Shown piece after piece: positions 19,209 through 26,070 of a stretch of DNA of 29,589 bases (the first letter of the stretch is position 1; each line of letters opens with the position of its first letter). The DNA comes from a virus: IMG/VR virus record IMGVR_UViG_3300018081_000014, positions 1-29,589 of that record. One strand, 5' to 3'. Position numbers and translations under genes: made by a program. The notes beneath the pieces are model-generated. The model was not told the DNA's origin, searched no databases, and was given only the letters and a program-made list of their open reading frames with translations.

Positions 19209-20713
19209 CAGGCATCCCCCAGCGGGATGAAGTCGTAGCGCACGCCGTAGAGGGAGAACGCGCCCTCCTCCTCCTGGCCGGCGCCGACGATAGTCGGCTT
19301 GTTGAATGAGATCGTCGAACTCTCCCGGACGAGGAACGAGGCCGACCGCACCGGCCCCCACGAGTAGAGATCCACGTACCCGTAGCCGCCGGCCGGGCCG
19401 TACTCCCCCGGAACGCCGCCGCCATAGAAGATCGGCGTCCCACCGACAGAGACCGAGCGAACGGCGCCGTCGCCACGCTGGAAGTCCTTGGAGATGTAGA
19501 AGTCGAAGTCGCCGCGCGCCGTGACCTTCGTCCTGCGGAGCTGCGCCAGCACGTCCCGCTCCGGTCGAATCCAGTGGCCGCGGAAATGAGCGGCGATCGC
19601 GGCCCCTCCGTCCGAGCCGCCCTTCTGCACTTTGCGGATCTGCGCCTTCGAGCCGACCGCAGCCGTGTGCGCGAGGAAGGTCTCCTCGATCGCGCCCTCG
19701 GAGCGGGCGAACGCGACGGCGCCGTAGGAGTGGGGAACCATCCAGCCGGCGACCGGATCGAACTCGATCGTCAGATCGTTCACGCTCGAGCCCACGCGAG
19801 AGAGTGAGATCAGGAACGTGTCATTCGTGATGCCGACCGTCCACCCGTCCCGGAGCGCGAGGTTGAGCATCGTCGGGCCAAAGAGCGGCCGGATCTTCGC
19901 CGACGCCTCCTCGAGCGCGTTGTTGCCGTCTGTGATCCAGATGCCCTCCTCGTTCACGCAACAGACGATCCCTTTGAGCGAGTTGACCGCCAGCGGGCCG
20001 GATGCTCCGTGGTTCGCGTCGATCGTCGTGTACGAGCCCGTGTTCGAGTCGTTGATCCTGTAGGTGGAGTGGTCTTTGAAGACGAGCAGGTTCCCGATCG
20101 GCGCAGCGATGGCTGCCCTCAGAAACGCCGTGTCCTTGTCCCGGATGTTGACCGAGTTGGGGTAGGCGTTGCCGACCGCGGGGTTCGAGAAGCCCAGGAT
20201 CGAGGAGACGCCGGAGCCCGTCCAAAACCTGTTCTGCCAGACTGCACCGAAGGTTGCAGGGCCAGCAACGGCGGCAGTGATACTGCCAGACCCAGTATAG
20301 GTCTGCACTCCTTCTGACCCTACGGCTGAAATAAACACGACCGCATCGGCAGTTCCGTCGCGAAAGTCCGCAATCGTTCTACGGGCGGCAGAAGGGAACG
20401 CGTCCACTGGCCCAGTCCTAGTGATCTCCGTCCAGGTTCCAATTGCTGTCCGCCGCCACAGTTTCGTGCCAGTCTGCAGGAGGAACTGCCCGAGGAAGTT
20501 CGACCACCCGAGATTGGCCGGCGCGGCGTTGTTGAGCGAGCCCTGCGCTTCCGCTTCGTTGCCGAGCCGCTTCACAGCCGCACCCCGCTCCGTCAAGATC
20601 ATGTTGAGCATGTCAGGCGACTCGTTCGGGGCGAGCTCGGTCGCCTCGGCGATCAGGTTCAGGCCGCCGGCGAAGTCGTGGAACTCGCGCTTCTCGAGCT
20701 TACCCGCCGGCAT
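19208..20713 (-). CDS. Tail nozzle / tail-tube-like beta-propeller protein (501 aa)
   Basis: The start (KREFHDFAGGLNLIAEATEL, PNESPDMLNMILTERGAAVKRL) is the usual opening of podovirus nozzle-type proteins: F-x-G-G-L-N, then N-E-x-P-D-x-x-N, then a K-R-x-G turn. The middle reads as beta-propeller blades (IAAPIGNLLVFKDHSTYRI, GIVCCVNEEGIWITDGNNAL, TNDTFLISLSRVG). The C-terminal third is a beta domain with many aromatics. It lies directly after the adaptor gene (14-base overlap) and before the fibres, the order known in short-tailed phages. It would form the end of the tail channel. Confidence 0.75.
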   Translation of the reverse strand: MPAGKLEKREFHDFAGGLNLIAEATELAPNESPDMLNMILTERGAAVKRLGNEAEAQGSLNNAAPANLGWSNFLGQFLLQTGTKLWRRTAIGTWTEITRTGPVDAFPSAARRTIADFRDGTADAVVFISAVGSEGVQTYTGSGSITAAVAGPATFGAVWQNRFWTGSGVSSILGFSNPAVGNAYPNSVNIRDKDTAFLRAAIAAPIGNLLVFKDHSTYRINDSNTGSYTTIDANHGASGPLAVNSLKGIVCCVNEEGIWITDGNNALEEASAKIRPLFGPTMLNLALRDGWTVGITNDTFLISLSRVGSSVNDLTIEFDPVAGWMVPHSYGAVAFARSEGAIEETFLAHTAAVGSKAQIRKVQKGGSDGGAAIAAHFRGHWIRPERDVLAQLRRTKVTARGDFDFYISKDFQRGDGAVRSVSVGGTPIFYGGGVPGEYGPAGGYGYVDLYSWGPVRSASFLVRESSTISFNKPTIVGAGQEEEGAFSLYGVRYDFIPLGDA

Positions 20714-21317
20714 AGGTCGCTCCCCAAAACTCCGGCGCGTCCTTGACAGCGACGAGGTACTCCCGGCGCATCGAAGCGATCCCCTGCGCCACCACGTTGT
20801 CCTGCAAGGAGCCCGTGGGATCCTGCTGGTTCGACTGCCCGATCGACATCGCGGCCGCGACCTGGACCCAGTGGTAGGCCGGCGGAATGGCGGAAACATC
20901 GGAGTCGCCCGACAGATTTGTGTAGTGCTTCTCGTAGAGCAGAAACAGATTCTCGTTCGCCGCCGCCAGAGGCCCGACTTGGAGACCGACGCTTGAGACT
21001 GTGTACGACTCGGGGCTTGCCTGCACTCCCGTAGCGAGAGACTCCCTGTAGAAATCGTGGAACGCCGCGGGTGCGTAGTAGGCCAGCCTCTCGCCTCGGA
21101 TCGTCCAGATGCCGACGACGGCGCCTAGGTCAGAAGGCTCCCCGGTTAGGTTGTTGTCACCCACGGTCGAAGTCAGGGTCGCCTCACCCTTTTTGAACGT
21201 CCACGAGGCGGAGTCCCAAATCAACGCGCCGGCGAGGTTGAGCCAACGCTTGACGTTCGGCCGGTCGTTCTCGGCGAACCGCTCGAGCACGGCGTTCTGC
21301 ATCTCGAGGTAGGTCAC
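20700..21317 (-). CDS. Head-to-tail adaptor (podovirus gp4/gp11-like, 205 aa)
   Basis: MTYLEMQNAVLERFAEND, then KRWLNLAGALIWDSASWTF matches the N-terminal helices of podovirus adaptor or tail-tubular-A type proteins. The middle is beta-like (LGAVVGIWTIRGERLAYYAP), then SPESYTVSS, NENLFLLYEKHYTNLSGDSD, and a helical C-terminus ending EFWGATYAGG. The W-x-F segment, the Y-x-x-x-x-x-L-S-x-D-S-D motif and about 200 residues are usual for the family. It would form the ring below the portal and recruit the nozzle protein encoded next. GTG start, five bases after the previous stop. Confidence 0.75.
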   Translation of the reverse strand: MTYLEMQNAVLERFAENDRPNVKRWLNLAGALIWDSASWTFKKGEATLTSTVGDNNLTGEPSDLGAVVGIWTIRGERLAYYAPAAFHDFYRESLATGVQASPESYTVSSVGLQVGPLAAANENLFLLYEKHYTNLSGDSDVSAIPPAYHWVQVAAAMSIGQSNQQDPTGSLQDNVVAQGIASMRREYLVAVKDAPEFWGATYAGG

Positions 21318-21322
21318 TGGCC

Positions 21323-21745
21323 CTAACCCCCCCTCCGCGCACGCCGCAGATGGATGCCGCGGTGAAAGAGTGGTAGGCGCCTGCCGGCGATCCGCGGCTC
21401 AATGTCGGCCGCGATGTCCTGCATCGCCTCCCCGAGCTCGACCCGTTCCTTCTCGGCCCGTTCCTCGTTCAGGCGCGCGTAGTCAGGGAACTCCGGGCCG
21501 CCGCGCGGGCGCTGAGACTTGACCCGCTCGATCAGGCCCGAGGAGAGCGGCAACGGCTCGCCGCGCTCGTCGCGCCAGTCGCAAAGAGTCAGCGGCGGAA
21601 GATCGCCGCGCTCATAGAGAACGCGGTAGAGCTTCTTCCCGCGCTCGAGCTCCCAGCTCAGAAAGAGCCGAGAGTCAATGCGACCGAGCTCTGCGTCAAT
21701 TGCACGGAAGTCGGCCGCCTGCTCAACGACGTAGAGGCCAGCCAC
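21323..21745 (-). CDS. Phage head-region protein of unknown function (140 aa)
   Basis: MAGLYVVEQAADFRAIDAEL leads to a beta part (RLFLSWELERGKKLYRVLYE), then TLCDWRDERGEPLPLSSGLI and a long charged helix (LNEERAEKERVELGEAMQDI). The D-W-R-D-x-x-G-x-P-x-P-L-S motif is one I recall from small proteins encoded after major capsid genes, without assigned function; head completion is a guess. GTG at 21745 is chosen since it lies just after the hairpin at 21761-21797; longer in-frame starts would cross that hairpin and the capsid gene's end with an Arg/Ser-rich, non-protein-like sequence. Confidence 0.65.
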   Translation of the reverse strand: MAGLYVVEQAADFRAIDAELGRIDSRLFLSWELERGKKLYRVLYERGDLPPLTLCDWRDERGEPLPLSSGLIERVKSQRPRGGPEFPDYARLNEERAEKERVELGEAMQDIAADIEPRIAGRRLPLFHRGIHLRRARRGG

Positions 21746-21760
21746 CCCAGGGCTCCGAGG

Positions 21761-21797
21761 AAGTGGCCGGCGGGGAGCCGAAACCCGCCGGCCACTT
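21761..21797. terminator. Strong hairpin downstream of the major capsid gene
   Basis: AAGTGGCCGGCGGG (21761-21774) and CCCGCCGGCCACTT (21784-21797) form a 14-bp perfect stem with a 9-base loop, 20 bases after the capsid stop on the minus strand. There is no long U run on the minus strand, so it is probably a partial terminator or an mRNA 3'-end stabiliser that keeps capsid message above that of downstream genes. Confidence 0.75.
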
Positions 21798-21816
21798 TTG
21801 GAGGAGCTTCTTTCGG

Positions 21817-23076
21817 CTAGCTCGCCCGGTTGAGGTTCTGCCAGCGGACGATCTGGCGACACTCGTGAGCTCCGAGCTGCCAATCGTCAACCAACCATGC
21901 CTCTACGTTTCGCGAGCGGCTCGTCGCCGTGCCGAACCGCTGCCACATAGAGCCGGTGAGCTCGTCCCAATCGGGACCCTTCGTGTAGCCGTACATCTGC
22001 AGGACTTCCTTCGTGACGCCGGTGAGGGCTCCGCGCTGGTGATCGAAGTCTCCGATCAGGGTCATCCCGTTGTACGTCGGCCCCTCGAACCCGGTGTCCA
22101 GCTTGCCCCGCGTGGGAGCAAACCTCATTTGGTTGTAGAAGCTCGACTGATACAGAAGGATGACTCCGGGATCGCCGACGATGAAGTCGACGTTCTCGAG
22201 GTCGGTGCGCTCGCCGAGGGTCAAGATCCCGGCGTCGAGGATGGAGAGATCCGGGTCGGCCGCCGACGTGAGACCGTTGCGTCCGTCCGTTCCCTGCCAC
22301 CACTCGTTCGGCCCCTTCGCGATGTCCTCGAAGGTTCCGGTGACGGCGCCGATCTGCTGCAAGCCCTGGCCCGCGTTGAAGATTGGGCCGGCCGCCACGG
22401 AGTCCTGGATGTAGATCGCGCAGGTGGCCGTGAACGTCAGCGAGCCCGAGCCGCCGCCGAAGGCGCCGGTCAGGAACGTGACAGTCGCCACCGTGCCGTC
22501 CGCCGCCAGCGTCACGGAGTCGATCTTGCGCTTGAGCCCCTGCGTGACAGGGGAGCCCGTGGCCGGCTCGATTACGTCGACGATGCGACCCTTGTAGAGC
22601 TGCCGGCGAGCAGCTCCGGGATCGAGAGTCGCAGTCAGCGACGTGCCGCCGCCGGAGACATCGGCGAGCTTGCCCGTGCCTTCGCCGTTGAGCTGCTCGT
22701 TCGCGGTCCGGGCCATCGACTCGTTCGCCCGCTGAGCCTTCGACGCGACGGCCTTCGCAGCCGAGTTGTCCTCGGTCTGCTTCATCAGCTCCGGGGAGAT
22801 CGAGACCGGGAGCGCCTGGTGCGCCATGCGGATGTGCGCCTGGCTCGTGTCGTCGACCTGCGGGATGGTGACGTTGCCACCCTCCGCCAGCATGTGCGTG
22901 CCCTGCAAGGGCGCGGCGAAGATCGGCACTCGGACTTGGTTGCCCGAGAAGTTCTTGCGCGACGTGTCGCGCTGTAGCTCCGTGAGCAGCACACGGCCTT
23001 TTGGATAGGCCTTCTGTAGTGGCCCTCGGAGCTCGTACAGGAGGTCAGTCCAGCCAGTTGTGAGCTGGTCAGCCAT
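21817..23076 (-). CDS. Major capsid protein (419 aa)
   Basis: Start MADQLTTGWTDLLYELRGPL, then GRVLLTELQRDTSRKNFSGN, RVPIFAAPLQGTHMLAEGGN and HQALPVSISPELMKQTEDNS. This is the N-arm, E-loop-like and long-helix order of HK97-fold capsid proteins. Later parts include ILDAGILTLGERTDLENVDF, ILLYQSSFYNQMRFAPTRG and the ending CRQIVRWQNLNRAS. Length, a good ribosome site (AAAGGAG on the minus strand), the preceding acidic scaffold gene and the hairpin just downstream all fit. No N-terminal prohead protease or long propeptide is evident. Forms the icosahedral shell. Confidence 0.88.
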   Translation of the reverse strand: MADQLTTGWTDLLYELRGPLQKAYPKGRVLLTELQRDTSRKNFSGNQVRVPIFAAPLQGTHMLAEGGNVTIPQVDDTSQAHIRMAHQALPVSISPELMKQTEDNSAAKAVASKAQRANESMARTANEQLNGEGTGKLADVSGGGTSLTATLDPGAARRQLYKGRIVDVIEPATGSPVTQGLKRKIDSVTLAADGTVATVTFLTGAFGGGSGSLTFTATCAIYIQDSVAAGPIFNAGQGLQQIGAVTGTFEDIAKGPNEWWQGTDGRNGLTSAADPDLSILDAGILTLGERTDLENVDFIVGDPGVILLYQSSFYNQMRFAPTRGKLDTGFEGPTYNGMTLIGDFDHQRGALTGVTKEVLQMYGYTKGPDWDELTGSMWQRFGTATSRSRNVEAWLVDDWQLGAHECRQIVRWQNLNRAS

Positions 23077-23099
23077 GTGTGCGTGTCTCCTTTCGGGGT

Positions 23100-23795
23100 T
23101 TACCTGAGACCGTTACGTGCGGACCAGGCGTCGGTTGCCGCCATGATTGACTCGGGCTCCTCGCGGAGCGACACGCCTTCGGCTGACGGAGGGCCGGGCG
23201 GCGGAGCGCCGGAGAGCCTGCCGAGCTCGGCGTTGCGAGCCTGGTAGCCGGCCTGGTGCGCGGTCTTGATTGCGCCATGCACGATGTCGCCGGCCTGGCG
23301 CAGCGCGGCCTGTACGGCGCGCTGAGATCCCTGCCCGAACCGCTCCTCGAGCTCGGGCACGAGTGCGAAGGCGATCTGGCGGGTGAGGTTTTCGGCCTGT
23401 ACCTCGGAGTCCTCGGGCAGCAAGGCCTGAGCTTCCGAGATCGCCGGGACTTGTCCGATGAACCCATCGATCGTCTGCTGGTTCTGATGCTCCCGGAACG
23501 CTTCGACGGTCGGCTCGATCTGCGAGAAACGCTGGTCGATCCGCTTGTCGAATCGCTGGTCGATCAGTTGTAGGAAGGCCGGGTCGATCCCTTCCGCGGA
23601 CGGATCGTCCTGCTCGTCGTATTGGCCCGCCTGCTCGAGCATGGAGCCGATCTGCTCGGAGGCCGCGCGAGCGACCGCATCCTGGAACTCGGGCGCGTCG
23701 TAGTCGAACGCCGGCGCGTCGGTCTCGGGCGCGTCGGTAACGTCGCCCGGATCGGGATCGGTCTCGCGTGGATCGTCTGTGAACTCGGTGTCCAT
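23100..23795 (-). CDS. Scaffolding protein (231 aa)
   Basis: The first 85 residues are very acidic with many Asp, Glu and Pro (PRETDPDPGDVTDAPETDAP), followed by helix with a short repeat (IDQRFDKRIDQRFSQIEPTV) and long Gln/Glu-rich helices to about residue 190. The C-terminus is short and mixed (EEPESIMAATDAWSARNGLR). An acidic, helical, repetitive protein encoded just upstream of the major capsid gene is the standard position and composition for a phage scaffold. AGGAGG lies just before the ATG on the minus strand. It would be lost from the mature particle. Confidence 0.85.
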   Translation of the reverse strand: MDTEFTDDPRETDPDPGDVTDAPETDAPAFDYDAPEFQDAVARAASEQIGSMLEQAGQYDEQDDPSAEGIDPAFLQLIDQRFDKRIDQRFSQIEPTVEAFREHQNQQTIDGFIGQVPAISEAQALLPEDSEVQAENLTRQIAFALVPELEERFGQGSQRAVQAALRQAGDIVHGAIKTAHQAGYQARNAELGRLSGAPPPGPPSAEGVSLREEPESIMAATDAWSARNGLR

Positions 23796-23818
23796 TGTTT
23801 CTCCTCCTGCTCCTCGTG

Positions 23819-24151
23819 TTACTTGTACGGCGAGGCGATCGCCTCGACCACGATGCTCTGCGCCGAGAGGTTCGTCGCGTTCGAGATTTCCGCGCCAGAT
23901 GCCACGTCCCGAACGCGCAGCTTCGGCGCTGTGTATTCGTTCGCCGCCGGGATGTATTCGACCGCGTGGCCGGCCGGCGTGGTGACGCCGACGCCGAGCA
24001 GCGCGCTCAGCCGGTTGCCGATGCCGAGGATGGCGAGCGGCACCGTGTCGCCGTTCGTCGCGTAGGACGACGAGAGGCTGATCTGGACGATGGTCGAACG
24101 CCCGTAGGGCCGGACATTCTTCTTCTTGATGACGGCTGTGCAGTTGCCCAT
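23819..24151 (-). CDS. Small beta-rich structural protein, capsid-associated candidate (110 aa)
   Basis: Short basic start (MGNCTAVIKKKNVRPYGRST) then strands (TIVQISLSSSYATNGDTVPL, ILGIGNRLSALLGVGV, YIPAANEYTAPKLRVRD) and a final segment SIVVEAIASPYK. The G-D-T-V-P-L turn and length recall head decoration or stabilisation proteins, which are often encoded beside scaffold and capsid genes. AAGGAG precedes the ATG. Function is inferred from position only. Confidence 0.6.
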   Translation of the reverse strand: MGNCTAVIKKKNVRPYGRSTIVQISLSSSYATNGDTVPLAILGIGNRLSALLGVGVTTPAGHAVEYIPAANEYTAPKLRVRDVASGAEISNATNLSAQSIVVEAIASPYK

Positions 24152-24170
24152 AGGTCGTCTTCTCCTTGGG

Positions 24171-24428
24171 TTAGATGAGGTCGATCGCCCCGCGGGTAAA
24201 GCCGCCGCTCACGATCTCGACGTGCAGGCCGCGCGGGAAGTGGAGCGGCTTCGGGTACGCCTGTGACGCCGAGCCCGTGACCGGAACCTGGACTTGGAAC
24301 ATCGGCGCCGACGCATCGCCGTTGCAGAACTCCACGATCGTCGCGGTGGACGCGGAGAGATGCCAGCTTGCGAGCTTGTGCCCTTCGCCGGCCACCACGG
24401 GCCGGTCGGCGGTGAACGTGTAGAGCAT
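24171..24428 (-). CDS. Small beta-rich protein, possible capsid or appendage component (85 aa)
   Basis: Reads as a compact beta sandwich: MLYTFTADRPVVAGEGHKL, STATIVEFCNGDASAPMFQV and LHFPRGLHVEIVSGG. The order S-x-A-T-x-V-E-F then G-L-H-V-E-I is a pattern seen in small phage structural proteins. The ATG lacks a clear ribosome site; 28 bases separate it from the annotated stop of the repeat protein gene, but it abuts exactly a TAG in another frame (see findings). Function unknown. Confidence 0.6.
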   Translation of the reverse strand: MLYTFTADRPVVAGEGHKLASWHLSASTATIVEFCNGDASAPMFQVQVPVTGSASQAYPKPLHFPRGLHVEIVSGGFTRGAIDLI

Positions 24429-24456
24429 CTACTTATACGGGGGACGGACGGCCGGG

Positions 24457-25083
24457 CTAACGCTCGTGCTTGCCGGGGTGATTCGGGCGCCACTCCTGCC
24501 CCGTCGCGACGAACGGGTTTTTCTCCGCCAGCACGTTGTCGGCGAGCCCGAGCACGTCGGCGATGTGAAGGTCGAATCCGAAGTTGAGCGCGTCGGCCAG
24601 AGCGACCGGATCGGCGAGATGGATGTCTCGAGCGAAGGCGAGCGCGTCGACGAGCGGGACGGTCTCCGCGATCCCGAGCCCGCGCTCGAACGTGAGCGCG
24701 TCGGAGAGGGAGAGGGTGTCATTGATCGTGATCCCCTTGCCTGTCTCCGTGGACGCGTTGTCGGCGAGGCCAACCGCATCGTTGATCGTGAGCTCGAGCC
24801 CACGCGAGGCAACGATGTCATCGGTGATCGGGACGGCGGTCTCGTCAATGTGGATCTCCCGGTTGAACTTCGTGATCGCGTCAACGAGCGCAACTACACC
24901 CTCGTCCAGATGAATGTCGCGGCCGAAGCTCAGCGCGTCAGAGAGGGCAAGCGTGTCGGCTGGATGGATGTCGCGCCCAAAGGAGAGCGCGTCCGAGAGA
25001 GCGAGCGTATCGTCGATCGGCACTTGCCAATTGGTGCCGGCAGCCGCCGTCGACGGCCGAAAGAGGGTGAGCAAACCCCCCAT
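24457..25083 (-). CDS. Tandem-repeat structural protein, consensus xDTLALSDALSFGRDIH (208 aa)
   Basis: After 22 residues (MGGLLTLFRPSTAAAGTNWQ and VP) the protein is nine tandem units of 18-21 residues: DTLALSDALSFGRDIH twice, then diverged forms such as DEGVVALVDAITKFNREIH, INDAVGLADNASTETG, INDTLSLSDALTFERGLG, AETVPLVDALAFARDIH and ADPVALADALNFGFDLH. Each unit has D at the start and an L-x-D-x-L core, suggesting a stacked strand or solenoid rod. The last 17 residues are different (FVATGQEWRPNHPGKHER). ATG directly abuts the upstream TAG. A virion surface fibre or spacer is plausible from the neighbours; no family is recognised. Confidence 0.7.
   Translation of the reverse strand: MGGLLTLFRPSTAAAGTNWQVPIDDTLALSDALSFGRDIHPADTLALSDALSFGRDIHLDEGVVALVDAITKFNREIHIDETAVPITDDIVASRGLELTINDAVGLADNASTETGKGITINDTLSLSDALTFERGLGIAETVPLVDALAFARDIHLADPVALADALNFGFDLHIADVLGLADNVLAEKNPFVATGQEWRPNHPGKHER
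24517..25017 (-). repeat. Nine tandem coding repeats of 54-63 bp
   Basis: Units encode 18, 18, 20, 21, 20, 18, 18, 18 and about 16 residues. The first two units (24910-25017) are the closest at protein level, with 16 identical residues, yet differ at many third positions, so the array is old enough for silent drift. No identical spacers or palindromes are present, so it is not a CRISPR array. Confidence 0.85.
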
Positions 25084-25842
25084 CTAGCCCTGCGTTGGGT
25101 AGTAGCCTGCGCCGACGTAGGGGTAGGGGTCCTCGGCCGCTCCGCCGGCGGCAGGGGGATGGATGGCGATACACCATGCTGTCCAGCCAGTAGGGGTCGC
25201 GATCCCCGTTGCTACCGCACCCGGATCTTCGCTGGCAGCGTTCAACTGCCGGTCACCGATCTTCATCTGGACGTTGGTCGTCGCCGCGCCGGCCGTGCCG
25301 CTAGTAGCGTCGGAGCGGTCTGTGTAGTTCGTCGCGGGGGTCTTAGAAGTAGGCTGCTCGCCGTCCCACATACCGACCCAAAGCCAGAGGTAATCCTTGG
25401 CTCCCCCGGTCGGCGTGCAAGCCGTGGGGTCGACGTTCTGAGAAACCGCTACGGCGACCGTGCTGCTCTGCGGAGCTCGGGTGGCGGGATTCTCAGCGCC
25501 AGTGATGCTCGCTGTCTCCGCGACGAACTTGAGCGTAGCGCCGTGGGTGACGGTGATCGACGTGCCGCCTTCGGTGCCGGCCGCGAGAGTATCCCGGTAG
25601 CCCCAAAAGCTCACGTCATCCGAGGCATCGGAGGAGTCCTGAACGATCGTCCATCCGCCGCCGGTAATGGCGATCGCGCCGGCTCCTGCGCAACGCCCAG
25701 CGATGAAAAGCAGCGAACCCGCCGAGACAGTTGCGGGCAGGTTTACAACGTGGCTGCTGGCGGCAGTCGCACCGTTGACGGCCGCTCCGCCGTTGACATC
25801 ATCTGCGGCCGGGCGGAAACTTTCGATGGCCGGAAAGGCCAT
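25084..25842 (-). CDS. Beta-sandwich (jelly-roll-like) structural protein (252 aa)
   Basis: The pattern is that of phage surface proteins with a jelly-roll fold: LPATVSAGSLLFIAGRCAG, ITGGGWTIVQDSS, DDVSFWGYRDTLAAGTEGGT, ITVTHGATLKFVAETASITG, YLWLWVGMWDG, and a late strand GWTAWCIAIHPP. The end EDPYPYVGAGYYPTQG is Tyr-rich. Its TAG abuts the ATG of the repeat protein. Such proteins decorate heads or form appendages; which one here is unknown. Confidence 0.65.
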   Translation of the reverse strand: MAFPAIESFRPAADDVNGGAAVNGATAASSHVVNLPATVSAGSLLFIAGRCAGAGAIAITGGGWTIVQDSSDASDDVSFWGYRDTLAAGTEGGTSITVTHGATLKFVAETASITGAENPATRAPQSSTVAVAVSQNVDPTACTPTGGAKDYLWLWVGMWDGEQPTSKTPATNYTDRSDATSGTAGAATTNVQMKIGDRQLNAASEDPGAVATGIATPTGWTAWCIAIHPPAAGGAAEDPYPYVGAGYYPTQG

Positions 25843-26061
25843 TTAGTCCGGCGTGGCAGTTGCCGTTACGAGATAGCGGCCGAGTGCGGCCGCGGGCATT
25901 ACCCACAAGTGGGTGCCGTTGGTCAAGCTCCAAGCTCCAAGGGCGGCCGCTACTGCCGCTTGCTCGCTGATGGCATCGACGCGAAAAACGTCTAGCGCGG
26001 TGACGAGGCCGAGCGGCGGAACATCCCCTCCGCGCGGGTAGATGACGAGATACTGAGCCAT
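25843..26061 (-). CDS. Small hypothetical protein (72 aa)
   Basis: Not recognised. MAQYLVIYPRGGDVPPLGLV starts with a strand, then FRVDAISEQAAVAAALGAW forms a helix, then strands TNGTHLWVMPA and RYLVTATATPD. The strand-helix-strand layout with an 'A-x-S-E-Q-A-A-V' helix resembles small phage proteins that accompany fibre genes. Its TAA abuts the next ATG. A good ribosome site (GGAGG) precedes its own ATG. Confidence 0.6.
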   Translation of the reverse strand: MAQYLVIYPRGGDVPPLGLVTALDVFRVDAISEQAAVAAALGAWSLTNGTHLWVMPAAALGRYLVTATATPD

Positions 26062-26070
26062 GACTCCCTC

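Noticed and set aside
20743-20748. TTGACA on the plus strand inside the adaptor gene (another lies near 29376)
   Set aside because: No -10-like sequence follows at a proper distance and no plus-strand gene lies downstream.
21700-22977. A 425-codon plus-strand frame opposite the major capsid gene
   Set aside because: Complement of the capsid coding sequence, Arg/Val-rich without recognisable motifs.
24431-24440. TATAAG on the minus strand just before the ATG at 24428 as a promoter -10 box
   Set aside because: Too close to the start codon for even a leaderless transcript, no -35 box, and the bases are explained as the end of an open frame (PPYK).
24517-25017. Regular repeats that could suggest a CRISPR array
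   Set aside because: Units are degenerate, lack spacers and palindromes, and translate as one protein with conserved residues.
24466-25995. A 509-codon open frame on the plus strand opposite the repeat and jelly-roll genes
   Set aside because: Its repetitive look (ERVxERxR) is only the complement of the repeat protein; there is no ribosome site and it runs against the operon.
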